Shown here: positions 1 through 7,762 of the stretch, in pieces
Numbering within the stretch: position 1 is the stretch's first letter
Layout: the number at the start of each line of letters is the position of its first letter
NCBI GenBank assembly: GCA_963973795.1
Contig: CAXBAF010000002.1
Location: 124,001-188,000 of the forward strand
DNA: 64,000 nucleotides
Direction of reading: 5' to 3'
Origin: UBA1926 sp002337215
Lineage (GTDB): Bacteria > Planctomycetota > Phycisphaerae > Phycisphaerales > UBA1924
The notes under the pieces: generated by a model
The model's database searches: none
Told to the model about the DNA's origin: nothing
What the model saw: the letters and a program-made list of their open reading frames with translations, nothing else
Translations under genes and position numbers: made by a program

Positions 1-2
1 AC

Positions 3-1814
3 GACAAGTGCCACGAGTGCGGGCTCTGCACCGCCGCCTGCACCTCCAACGTCCGGGTCCACGAAGAGATCAAGCACCACGGCATGGTCATCGACGCGGG
101 GTGCATGAAGACCATGGACTGCATCGCCGCCTGCCCCAACGACGCCCTCTCCATCGGCCTGGGCCGACCAGCCTTCGGCAGCCCCGTCCGCCCCGAAGCG
201 AAAGAAGCCCACGCCGAATCGAAGAAGAAGGCCGCCCGCCGCTGGGATCTCAACTGGCCCGAAGAGATCGTCTTCGCCCTCGTCTTCCTCTTCCTGTTCA
301 TCGCGACCCGCGGGATGTTCGACCGTGTCCCGATGCTCATGGCAGGAGGCCTCGCCGCCGTCGGCACCGGGCTCACCGTCCTGCTCTGGAGAACGATCGC
401 CGCGCCCAACGCCCGCATCCACCGCCTGCTGCTCAAACACAAGGGCACCATCACGCCCGCCGGCATCGCCTTCGTCGCCGTCATGCTCGTCGGCTGGACC
501 GCCGCCGCGTGGGGCGGCACCGGCAACATCACACGCTGGCGCGCCGAGAACCTCCACGCCGGCATCGGCGTCCCCGTCGATGTCGTCCTCCGTCCCGAGT
601 ACGGCCCGTCGCAGGCAACGATCGACCGCGCCGATGCCGCCCTGGAGTGGTATGCCAAGGCCGACTCGCTCAAGAACGGCGGACTGGGCTGGGCCCTCAA
701 CCCCGACGACCACGTCCGCCTCGCCTACCTCCACGCCGCGAAAGCGGAGTTCGCCCGAGCAGCCGACCAACTCCGCATCGTCGTCGACGAGGGCAACCCG
801 ACCGACGCACTGGTCTTCCAACTGCTCTCGCTCCACGCCGCCGCCGCCCGCGTCAACGCCGACGCCGCGACCGACATGGCGCTCCGCGGCAACATCATCT
901 CCCGCGCCAACAACGAATACCTCGCGATCCTCCAGGACGCGCTCGACAAGCACCCGGGGCTCCACACCGTCCGCCTCCGGCTCGCCCAGGAGAAGTGGAA
1001 CCGGGGAACCTACGACCCCGCGATCTGGGACGTCGACGACGAGGCGATCACGAGCGATCCCAAATTCATCCTCAATTCAGGCCAGCTCAAAGCCCTCGCA
1101 GGCGACCGCGAGGGCATGTCCGAAACCCTCGACCGCGTCATCGCGCTCGGCCCGACCGACCCCGCCATCCTCCTCGAAGCATCGCAGCTCGCCCGCAGCA
1201 TCGGCCGCGCCGCCGACGCGGACCGCCTGCTCACCCAGGGCATCGAGCACGCCCACGACGCCCCGACGTATCTCAACGCCGCGAACATCTTCGCCGCAAC
1301 AGGCCGACCAGACGACGCCCGCCGGATGGTCGAGGAGGCACGCGACGCCCACCAGGGATCGCTCCCCGGCATCCGGTTCCAGATCGGCCGACTCCTCTAC
1401 AGCCTGGGCGATGCCGACAAGGGCCTCCGCGACATGAACGCCGCGATCGCCGAGCTCGACCATGACCCATGGCAGCACTTCAGCGCCCTGACCGCGCTCG
1501 CGGGTCTCGCCAGCGAAACACAGAACGCCGAACTCCTCCGCACCAACGTCACCATGCTCGAACAACTCGTCGCTACCCATCCCGGCGAGCCGATCTTCCA
1601 CCACGACCTTTCCGGCTTCCTGTTCAACCTCGAACGCGACGACGACGCGATGCGCGAGATCACCACCGCCGCCGACCTCGCCGAGCACAACGCGTTCATC
1701 GCCGAAAGGGCCGCGCAGGTCCTCGCTCGCCTCGGCAAGCCCGACGAGGCCCAGCAATGGGCCGAGCGCGCCGCCGAGCGCAAGAAACGAGCCACCCAAG
1801 CCCCGAAACCCTGA
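3..1814 (+). CDS. Fe-S (2x[4Fe-4S]) membrane protein with TPR-like C-terminus, 5'-truncated
   Basis: The reading frame is open from the first bases of the window, so the true start lies upstream; an internal ATG at 84 is not the start because it would cut through the cysteine motif. The visible part is 603 residues. It opens with two ferredoxin-like clusters: cysteines at visible residues 3, 6, 9 and 13, then 34, 40 and 44 followed by Pro. Three hydrophobic segments follow at about 89-103, 110-130 and 150-170. The rest is helical and Ala-rich with tetratricopeptide character. This resembles the C-terminal half of NapH/NosR-type polyferredoxins, which pass electrons across the membrane, extended by a TPR scaffold. 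The redox partner is not visible. The kinase gene begins 36 bases downstream, so the two are probably co-transcribed. Confidence 0.75.
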   Translation, partial: DKCHECGLCTAACTSNVRVHEEIKHHGMVIDAGCMKTMDCIAACPNDALSIGLGRPAFGSPVRPEAKEAHAESKKKAARRWDLNWPEEIVFALVFLFLFIATRGMFDRVPMLMAGGLAAVGTGLTVLLWRTIAAPNARIHRLLLKHKGTITPAGIAFVAVMLVGWTAAAWGGTGNITRWRAENLHAGIGVPVDVVLRPEYGPSQATIDRADAALEWYAKADSLKNGGLGWALNPDDHVRLAYLHAAKAEFARAADQLRIVVDEGNPTDALVFQLLSLHAAAARVNADAATDMALRGNIISRANNEYLAILQDALDKHPGLHTVRLRLAQEKWNRGTYDPAIWDVDDEAITSDPKFILNSGQLKALAGDREGMSETLDRVIALGPTDPAILLEASQLARSIGRAADADRLLTQGIEHAHDAPTYLNAANIFAATGRPDDARRMVEEARDAHQGSLPGIRFQIGRLLYSLGDADKGLRDMNAAIAELDHDPWQHFSALTALAGLASETQNAELLRTNVTMLEQLVATHPGEPIFHHDLSGFLFNLERDDDAMREITTAADLAEHNAFIAERAAQVLARLGKPDEAQQWAERAAERKKRATQAPKP

Positions 1815-1850
1815 CCAGACGCGCGAACGATTCGCAACCACGGAACCCCG

Positions 1851-4169
1851 ATGGGCCCGCCTCTCTCCAACCCCGCGACGCCCCCCTGGATCACAGGCCG
1901 CGCGACCACCGAATCGCTCATCGCCTATGCCGAGGGTGCCGTCGGCGACCGCTACCGCATCGAATCCCTCGCGGGTCGAGGCGGCATGGGCCGGGTCTTC
2001 AGCGCCCGCGACACCGAGCTCGGACGCCCCGTCGCGATCAAGCTGCTCACCCTGCCGCCCCCCGACCGCGCCGACGAACCGCTCGCCAGCCGAGCGAGCC
2101 GAGCGGGCGAGCGGCTCACCGCCGAGGCCCGCGCCCTCGCCTCGCTCGAACACCCCAATCTCTGTCGCATCGTCGAGGTCGCGCTCGACGCGCCCATCCC
2201 CTACATCGTCATGCAATGGGCGGGCGGCGAGCCGCTCAACCGCGTCGCCGCACACCTCACCGTCAAGGCCCGCATCACGCTGCTGCTCCGCGTCATCGAC
2301 GCCGTCGCCGCGATCCACGAATCGGGGCTCACGCACGGCGACCTCAAGCCCGACAACATCCTCGTCGATCGAAGCAACACCCCCACCATCGTCGATTTCG
2401 GCCTCGCCCGGGCCGAGTCTGATTCCGGGCCGCCCCGTACAGGAGGCTCGCCCGGCTATGCCGCGCCCGAGCAACTCCTCTCCGGCGCACCGCTCACAAA
2501 CGAAGCCGACGTTTTCGCGCTCGGCGTGCTCCTCTACGAACTCCTCACAGGCGAGCCCCCGATTCCACGCAATACCGCCCCGATGATCGCCGCCGCGATG
2601 CTCGAACGCGGCGCCATCCGCCTCCCCCAGGAAATCGCCGCGGACACGCCCGCCGATCTGCAGAAGATTTGCCTCGCCGCCCTCGAGCACGACCCGGCCC
2701 GCCGGTACCCCGACGCCGGCGCACTCGCCGCTGATATCCGCCGATACCTCCGCAAAGAAACCGTCGCCGCCCGCCCCACGCTGCTCACCGCCCGTCTGAC
2801 CGAGGACGTCGAGTCCCAGATCGAACGCACCCGCAAGTGGCGCCGCCTCGGCATGATCTCGAAGCGCGACGCCGACAATGCCGCCCGCGTCCTCCGCGCC
2901 CTCCCCCACGCCGAGTCCCCATGGACCATCGACGCCCGCCGACTCCGAGGCTCGCAAGCCGCCCTCGTCGCGGGCGGGTTCCTCCTCGTCCTCGCCATCG
3001 CCCTGGGCATCACCCAGACGAAGCTCCACCCCATCCCCGCGTCGCTCCTCGCCTGGATCCCCGCCTGCGCCGTCCTCCTGCTCGGCCTCCGCCTCCACCG
3101 GTCCGGCCAGAAACGCCTCGGCCTCGGCATGCTCGCCACAGCCCAACTCGCCATCCCCGCCGCCTCGTGGGTGACACTCCGCGCCACAGGCTGGCTCACA
3201 AATCTGACGCCGGGACCACCCGCGACCACATCGCGGATCGCGAACCTCTACGCGGGCGAGCCGACGATCATCCCTTGTGTGATCGACACCCACGCGATCG
3301 CCGCCACCGGCATCGCCGCCCTGACAGCCGCGCTCCTCGTGGTCCTGACCAGGCGACCACTCTTCAATCTTGCCCTGACAATCTCGCTCATCCTCAACGT
3401 CGCGCTCAGCATCCTGCTCACCCGCGCGTTCGCGGGCGCAGGCCTCGACGGACTCCGCGAGACGCTCCACTCCGAGACGCTCATCGTCGCCCTCCCGCTC
3501 GCCGCGATCGCCGTCTATCTCCAGACGCAACACGACGCCCGCAGAGCCGAGACCGACCCGGCGTATTGCACGGGCGTCGGAATAGGAATCCTCGCCTTCA
3601 CGACATTGCTTGTCGGCGTGCTCTCGCTTCTCGCGGCCGTGAACCCGGGCCTCTCGCTCGGACGCCTTGCAGCGCCCACCACCCCCGCCCTCACCGCCTA
3701 CGCGTTCTTCGTCAACGCGGGGCTGGTCGGCCTGGTCCTCTTCCCCAGCTTCCGCCGCTCGACACCCGTCAACCGCCGTGTCGCCGCCGTCGCCCGATGG
3801 GTCCTCCCCACCCACCTGATGCTCCCCCTCCTCTTCATGGACATCCACGAGACCTTCGGCGTCCGCACGCCCTGGCTCATCGCGCTCGGCCTCGCCAGCG
3901 TCGCCTTCACCGCCGCCAGCGCCCTCCACCAGTGGCGTCCCTTCCTCATCGCGGGCCTTGTCTTCCTCCCGATCTGGTTCGTGCGCACGATCGACGCCCT
4001 CCCCCCCGCGGGCGATCTCATTCTCACGCTCATCACCCTCACGCTCGGCCTCGCCCTCATGCTCGCCGCCTGGCGAGCCCCCGCCTACCTCGCCAAGCGC
4101 CGACTCGCCCGCTGGACCCGCGCCGCCGACGCCCGGCCCGACCCCAGATCCCGCCGAACCTGGCGCTGA
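1851..4169 (+). CDS. Membrane-integrated Hanks-type Ser/Thr protein kinase
   Basis: This 772-residue protein has an N-terminal kinase domain (about 35-310) and a C-terminal half with about ten hydrophobic segments (370-745). Kinase motifs are intact: glycine loop GRGGMG at 42-47, Lys64 in VAIK, Glu92 in the C-helix, catalytic Asp164, Asp182 of DFG and an APE motif at 205-207. The catalytic loop reads HGDLKPDN, so the Arg of HRD is replaced by Gly. It is therefore a non-RD kinase, which usually means activity is not switched by activation-loop phosphorylation. Most bacterial kinases of this class have one membrane helix and an external sensor; here the partner half is a polytopic membrane domain that I do not recognise. 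The adjacent upstream Fe-S/TPR gene may act with it; that is inference. Confidence 0.9.
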   Translation: MGPPLSNPATPPWITGRATTESLIAYAEGAVGDRYRIESLAGRGGMGRVFSARDTELGRPVAIKLLTLPPPDRADEPLASRASRAGERLTAEARALASLEHPNLCRIVEVALDAPIPYIVMQWAGGEPLNRVAAHLTVKARITLLLRVIDAVAAIHESGLTHGDLKPDNILVDRSNTPTIVDFGLARAESDSGPPRTGGSPGYAAPEQLLSGAPLTNEADVFALGVLLYELLTGEPPIPRNTAPMIAAAMLERGAIRLPQEIAADTPADLQKICLAALEHDPARRYPDAGALAADIRRYLRKETVAARPTLLTARLTEDVESQIERTRKWRRLGMISKRDADNAARVLRALPHAESPWTIDARRLRGSQAALVAGGFLLVLAIALGITQTKLHPIPASLLAWIPACAVLLLGLRLHRSGQKRLGLGMLATAQLAIPAASWVTLRATGWLTNLTPGPPATTSRIANLYAGEPTIIPCVIDTHAIAATGIAALTAALLVVLTRRPLFNLALTISLILNVALSILLTRAFAGAGLDGLRETLHSETLIVALPLAAIAVYLQTQHDARRAETDPAYCTGVGIGILAFTTLLVGVLSLLAAVNPGLSLGRLAAPTTPALTAYAFFVNAGLVGLVLFPSFRRSTPVNRRVAAVARWVLPTHLMLPLLFMDIHETFGVRTPWLIALGLASVAFTAASALHQWRPFLIAGLVFLPIWFVRTIDALPPAGDLILTLITLTLGLALMLAAWRAPAYLAKRRLARWTRAADARPDPRSRRTWR

Positions 4170-4218
4170 CCCGTGCTCCGTCCCTCTTTCCGTGTGCCAC
4201 CGCCGTCCCGGCCGTGCT

Positions 4219-4262
4219 CCCCCTCCCATTCCCCTATTCCCCACTCCCCATTACCCACTCCC
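4219..4262 (-). other. Seven-run C/G tract (G-quadruplex or i-motif candidate)
   Basis: The plus strand has seven runs of three to five C at 4219-4223, 4225-4227, 4231-4234, 4239-4242, 4246-4249, 4254-4256 and 4260-4262. They are separated by 1, 3, 4, 3, 4 and 3 bases. The minus strand is therefore a compact G-rich tract with the geometry of an intramolecular G-quadruplex. It lies between the kinase stop (4169) and the amidotransferase start (4280). A structural or regulatory role is inference. Confidence 0.55.
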
Positions 4263-4279
4263 TCCGCTACCATCCCCCC

Positions 4280-5017
4280 ATGGCAACCATCCTCGTCTTC
4301 CAGCACGGCCCGAGCCAGACCCCAGGTCGCCTCGGCATGACCCTCCGCGACCACGGCTTCAAACTCGACATCCGCCGCGTCGACCTCCCCACCGACCAGT
4401 GCGGCCACCCCGTCCCCACCGACCTCGACAACATCCACGGCGTCATCACGCTCGGCGGCACGCAGAACGTGGGCGACCCCCACCCGTGGATGGCCAAAGA
4501 ACTCGACTTCCTCAAGGCCGCCCACGAGGCCCAGCTTCCCCTCTTCGGCATCTGCCTCGGACACCAGCTCATCGCCAGGGCCCTGGGTGGGGAGATCGGG
4601 AAGATGGACACCCCCGAGGCCGGCTTCTGCCCCGTCGACATCCAGGTCCCGGGCCAGACCCACCCCATCCTCGCGGGCATGCCCTGGCGCCACCACCAGT
4701 TCCAGACCCACGCGCACGAAGTCAAAGCCCTCCCCGCCGGCGCCACCCTGCTCGCCTCGTCCGACAAGTGCAAAGTCCAGGCCTTCACCGCAGGTGTGCG
4801 CACATTCGGATTCCAGTTCCACATGGAACTCGACCGCCCCGCGATCGACACCTTCCTAAAAGAACAGGCCGGCCTCTTCACCAACGCCGGCCTCGACGCG
4901 AACGCGGTCTCCGCCCAGGCCGACAAGCACTACGAGATGTTCGCCCGCGCCAGCAACACGCTCGCCCTCAACATCACGACCCTCGGCTTCGCGACGACGG
5001 AACTGCTGAGGGCGTAG
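4280..5017 (+). CDS. Class I glutamine amidotransferase (GMP synthase-like)
   Basis: This 245-residue protein has the type 1 glutamine amidotransferase fold. The nucleophile elbow GICLGHQ places the catalytic Cys at 92, and FQFHME supplies His181 and Glu183, so the triad is complete. It is a stand-alone domain with no synthetase partner fused to it. This matches the GATase1_GMP_synthase-like group, which releases ammonia from glutamine or hydrolyses gamma-glutamyl compounds; the substrate is unknown. The frame is open far upstream, but ATG 4280 is the first Met that begins the fold (MATILVFQHG). A small membrane protein gene follows after 41 bases. Confidence 0.85.
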   Translation: MATILVFQHGPSQTPGRLGMTLRDHGFKLDIRRVDLPTDQCGHPVPTDLDNIHGVITLGGTQNVGDPHPWMAKELDFLKAAHEAQLPLFGICLGHQLIARALGGEIGKMDTPEAGFCPVDIQVPGQTHPILAGMPWRHHQFQTHAHEVKALPAGATLLASSDKCKVQAFTAGVRTFGFQFHMELDRPAIDTFLKEQAGLFTNAGLDANAVSAQADKHYEMFARASNTLALNITTLGFATTELLRA

Positions 5018-5058
5018 GTCTCCGAATCATCGCTAGGCGACGCCATCAGATCTCGTCG

Positions 5059-5313
5059 ATGACGAAACTCCCGAGCAACCTCACACCGAGACTCATGGCC
5101 CAGTCGGTCGGGCCGATGTTTGTTCTTGGCGGGATCATGACGCTCCTTATAGCGGGCAATATCGACTTCACGAAATATGGAGAGCCCGACTTCTCGAAGA
5201 ACGCCGAACTCGCAACATGGATCATCGGTTCGGCGACGCTGCTCTTCGGGATCGCGATCACGACAATTGGCTTTCGCAAGAAATTGCCTACAGACCAAGG
5301 TTGTGACGAGTGA
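5059..5313 (+). CDS. Small membrane protein with two predicted helices
   Basis: An 84-residue protein that I do not recognise. It has two hydrophobic stretches, about residues 15-33 (with GPMFVLGGIMTLLIAG) and 53-73 (with IIGSATLLFGIAITTIGF), joined by a polar, acidic loop and ending in a short charged tail. Composition is less GC-extreme than its neighbours. It ends in GTGA, where the downstream glycosylase begins at GTG, so the two are probably translationally coupled. The start at ATG 5059 is the first in-frame Met after the amidotransferase gene. Confidence 0.6.
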   Translation: MTKLPSNLTPRLMAQSVGPMFVLGGIMTLLIAGNIDFTKYGEPDFSKNAELATWIIGSATLLFGIAITTIGFRKKLPTDQGCDE

Positions 5314-6290
5314 CCAATACCCGCCTCACCATCCGCCCACCCGCCGACTTCGACCTCGCCCGCGACGTCTGCTCCTACGGCTACTTCCTCCTCGCCCCCA
5401 ACCACTGGGACCCCGAGACTCAATCCCTCTTCCGCGTCCTCACCCTCGACGGTGATCAAGGAAAACCCGCCCCCACCACCTGCCGGATCTCGCAGTCGAA
5501 GTCCACCAAGATCCCGACGCTCTCGGCCCGCTTCGATCGCGCCCTCACCCGCCCCGAGCAAATCCAGGCGCGCGCACAGATCACCCGCATGCTCAGCCTC
5601 GACACCACCGAAGCGGAAACCCGCGCCTTCCACAAGACCGACAAGCGCTGGAAGAAATCAGGCCGGGCCCGCCTCTTCCGCAGCCCCATCCTCTTCGAAG
5701 ACATCGTCAAAACCGTCACATCCTGCAACGTCGCCTGGCCGAGCACCATCACCATGAACGCCCGCCTTTGCGAAGTGCTCGGTGGCCGCTCATCCGCGGG
5801 AGGCCACGCCTTCCCCACCCCCGCCAAGCTCGCCCGCACGCGCGCCCCAACGCTCCGCAGCCGGTGCCGGGTCGGCTACCGCGACCAGCGCATCATCGAC
5901 CTCGCCAAGCTCTACAAGAATGGCACGATCGACGAAGCATGGCTCGCGAGCCCCGACACCCCCGACGACGACGCCTTCAAATTCCTGCTCACCCTCCCGG
6001 GGATTGGCCCTTACGCCGCCGGCAACATCATGCAACTGCTCGGACGCTTCAGCCGCCTCGCCCTCGATACCGAGTCTGTCCGCCACGGCAAAACAGTCCT
6101 CGGCTACACCGGCACCGACCGCCAGATCCTCAAGCAACTCGAAGCCCACTACGAACCCTTCGGCGACCACAAATTCCGCTCCTACTGGTTCGAACTCTGG
6201 GACTTCTACGAATCCAAAAAAGGCCCCGCCCACCACTGGGACCGCGAGACCACCGGAAAGAGCTTCACCGCAGCGCTCCTAAAAGACTGA
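5310..6290 (+). CDS. HhH-GPD superfamily DNA glycosylase, AlkA-like
   Basis: This 326-residue protein carries the helix-hairpin-helix LPGIGPYAAGN at about 229-240, followed by Asp253 (LALDTESVR) in the position of the catalytic Asp of the HhH-GPD base-excision superfamily. The hairpin has Tyr/Ala where bifunctional glycosylase/lyases have Lys, so a monofunctional glycosylase is expected, probably for alkylated purines. The N-terminal region starting with RLTIRPPADFDL resembles the beta-domain that precedes the catalytic domain in AlkA/OGG-type enzymes. There is no Fe-S cysteine cluster at the C-terminus. The start is GTG 5310, overlapping the upstream stop by four bases, which supports co-expression with the small membrane protein. 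Confidence 0.8.
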   Translation: MTNTRLTIRPPADFDLARDVCSYGYFLLAPNHWDPETQSLFRVLTLDGDQGKPAPTTCRISQSKSTKIPTLSARFDRALTRPEQIQARAQITRMLSLDTTEAETRAFHKTDKRWKKSGRARLFRSPILFEDIVKTVTSCNVAWPSTITMNARLCEVLGGRSSAGGHAFPTPAKLARTRAPTLRSRCRVGYRDQRIIDLAKLYKNGTIDEAWLASPDTPDDDAFKFLLTLPGIGPYAAGNIMQLLGRFSRLALDTESVRHGKTVLGYTGTDRQILKQLEAHYEPFGDHKFRSYWFELWDFYESKKGPAHHWDRETTGKSFTAALLKD

Positions 6291-6319
6291 CGCCGCCCGG
6301 CGTTCTCTCCCCAATCGAG

Positions 6320-6339
6320 CCCCTCGCGCAAGCGAGGGG
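6320..6339 (+). terminator. Hairpin downstream of the glycosylase gene
   Basis: A perfect 8-bp stem (CCCCTCGC / GCGAGGGG) closed by a GCAA tetraloop lies 30 bases after the glycosylase stop. There is no T-run after it on the plus strand. It could end the upstream operon or protect its 3' end. Confidence 0.4.
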
Positions 6340-6363
6340 ATTCCCCGCCACATGAGCACAACG

Positions 6364-6388
6364 AAAAACCCCCGGCTCGCGCCGAGGG
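6364..6388 (-). terminator. Rho-independent terminator of the SDR gene
   Basis: Read on the minus strand, an 8-bp stem with one mismatch and a tetraloop (6369-6388) is followed directly by five T (6364-6368). It sits 55 bases after the SDR stop at 6443 and fits a classical intrinsic terminator. Confidence 0.75.
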
Positions 6389-6442
6389 CTCGTTCTACTC
6401 CGATACCTGGTGCCTGATGTCTTGTACCCAGTGCCTTCCCGC

Positions 6443-7249
6443 TCAGTTCACCGCCGGCACATGCCCGCCGTCCACACGCAGATTCGCCCCGTTGATGTAA
6501 TCCGCCAGCGGGCTCGCGATGAACGCCACCGCGTCGGCGATCTCCTCGGGACGCCCCACCCGCTTTGTCGGCTGGTGCCCGAACGCCGCCTCCGTGATCG
6601 GGCGTTCGATTTCCTCAAAACTCCCCTCGAGCCCCATGCCCTTCGCGAAGTCCGCGAAGAACTGCTCGAGCGCCGGCGTCCGGATCGGCCCTGGGCTCAC
6701 CGTGTTCGACGTCACGCCCGTCCCCGCCAGCGTCTTCGACAGGCTCACCGTCATATTGATGTTCGCCGCCTTCGTCACGTTGTAATCGGGGACGCCCGCG
6801 AAAGGGGCCGACCCGACCGCGCTGCCGAGCTGGATGAACCGCCCCCAGCCGTTCGACTTGACCGACTCGAGCGTCCCGCGGATCACGCGGACCATCGAGA
6901 TCACGTTCTGGTCGTAGACCTGCGCCCACCGCTCGGGCGTCGCGCTGTCCCAGTCGCCCGCCTCGAACCCACCGGCGTTGTTGATCACGATGTCGAGACC
7001 GCCAAAGGCGCCCAACGCCTGATCAACCACGGCCTGCGCCGAGTCATCAGCGCCCAGGTCGCCGACCGCCACAGCGGCCTCGCCCCCCGCGTCGCGGATC
7101 TTCTGCGCCACGCCCTCGGCCCGCGCCTTGTTCCGCCCGTGCACGACGACCTTTGCACCCTCAGCCGCCAGTCGGGCGGCGATCGCTTCGCCCAGCCCGC
7201 TGCTGCTGCCCGTGACCAACGCCCGCTTGCCGTTCAATTGCAGATCCAT
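6443..7249 (-). CDS. SDR-family NAD(P)-dependent oxidoreductase
   Basis: This 268-residue protein is a classical short-chain dehydrogenase/reductase. It shows the cofactor motif TGSSSGLG at 13-20, NNAG near 90, and the catalytic set Ser143, Tyr156 and Lys160 (YNVTK). The C-terminal GRPEEIADAVAFIAS and DGGH segments are typical of the FabG-like branch. The substrate cannot be read from sequence. A strong ribosome-binding site (AGGAGG, nine bases upstream) supports ATG 7249. The gene diverges from an ArsR-type regulator and shares its 189-base control region, so repression by that regulator is likely. Confidence 0.9.
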   Translation of the reverse strand: MDLQLNGKRALVTGSSSGLGEAIAARLAAEGAKVVVHGRNKARAEGVAQKIRDAGGEAAVAVGDLGADDSAQAVVDQALGAFGGLDIVINNAGGFEAGDWDSATPERWAQVYDQNVISMVRVIRGTLESVKSNGWGRFIQLGSAVGSAPFAGVPDYNVTKAANINMTVSLSKTLAGTGVTSNTVSPGPIRTPALEQFFADFAKGMGLEGSFEEIERPITEAAFGHQPTKRVGRPEEIADAVAFIASPLADYINGANLRVDGGHVPAVN

Positions 7250-7340
7250 AGCAGAGATCCTCCTGTACGTTGCCGATTCAACCTGTCCGCCGCGGGCAGG
7301 CCGAGGACAAACGCGAGAGGCTCTGGTCGTATTCTCCTAT

Positions 7341-7360
7341 AGTTCAATTATTTTTGAACT
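7341..7360. promoter_or_regulatory. Palindromic operator candidate for the ArsR-type regulator
   Basis: Arms AGTTCAA (7341-7347) and TTGAACT (7354-7360) form a perfect 7-bp inverted repeat with a 6-base AT-rich spacer. It lies in the shared control region of the divergent SDR and ArsR genes and stands out as AT-rich in GC-rich surroundings. ArsR-family dimers bind such sites. Confidence 0.7.
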
Positions 7361-7382
7361 TTTGGTATTCCAAGACAATCAT
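7354..7382 (+). promoter_or_regulatory. Candidate sigma-70-type promoter for the ArsR gene
   Basis: TTGAAC (7354-7359) and AATCAT (7377-7382) are spaced by 17 bases, each matching four of six consensus bases, about 56 bases before the ArsR start. The -35 element lies inside the right arm of the palindrome, so binding there would occlude polymerase. Confidence 0.4.
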
Positions 7383-7438
7383 CCCCCTCCGAGCAACAAA
7401 ACCGCCGATGATACGGTTCAGCCTCTCGAACCAACGCC

Positions 7439-7744
7439 ATGGCAACCATCCATCACCCCGACATCGACTCCGTCCCCCTCTCGGCCCTGCTCGCCGCACT
7501 CAGCGATCCCACGCGCCTCGAGATCGTCGGCAAACTCGCCGCCGGCCCCTGCTCCTGCGCCGAGATGGACATCGACGCCAGCAAGTCCGCACTCAGCCAC
7601 CACGTCAAGGTGCTCCGCCAGGCCGGCGTGATCCACCAGCGGGCCGAGGGCACGATGCGTATCACGACCATCCGCCGTAATGAACTCGATGCACGGTTTC
7701 CGGGCCTGCTCGACTCGGTGCTCAACGCGACCGGGCCAAAGTAA
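7439..7744 (+). CDS. ArsR/SmtB-family winged-helix repressor
   Basis: A 101-residue single-domain regulator. ALSDPTRLEIVGKL (about 20-33) is the typical ArsR helix, and KSALSHHVKVLRQAGVI (49-65) is the recognition helix-turn-helix, followed by a beta-wing. Cys38 and Cys40 (GPCSC) lie near where metal-sensing ArsR has its CxC site, but the third Cys is absent, so the signal could be a thiol-reactive compound, a metal or something else. It is divergent from the SDR gene with a palindrome between them, suggesting control of itself and the SDR enzyme. Confidence 0.88.
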   Translation: MATIHHPDIDSVPLSALLAALSDPTRLEIVGKLAAGPCSCAEMDIDASKSALSHHVKVLRQAGVIHQRAEGTMRITTIRRNELDARFPGLLDSVLNATGPK

Positions 7745-7762
7745 GCCTGCACTCTGTCCGCG

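Noticed and set aside
1077..4244. A very long antisense open frame (over 1000 codons) on the minus strand across the kinase and Fe-S genes.
   Set aside because: High GC makes stop codons rare on the antisense strand; the translation is Gly/Glu/Arg-rich without any domain, while the plus-strand genes have clear motifs.
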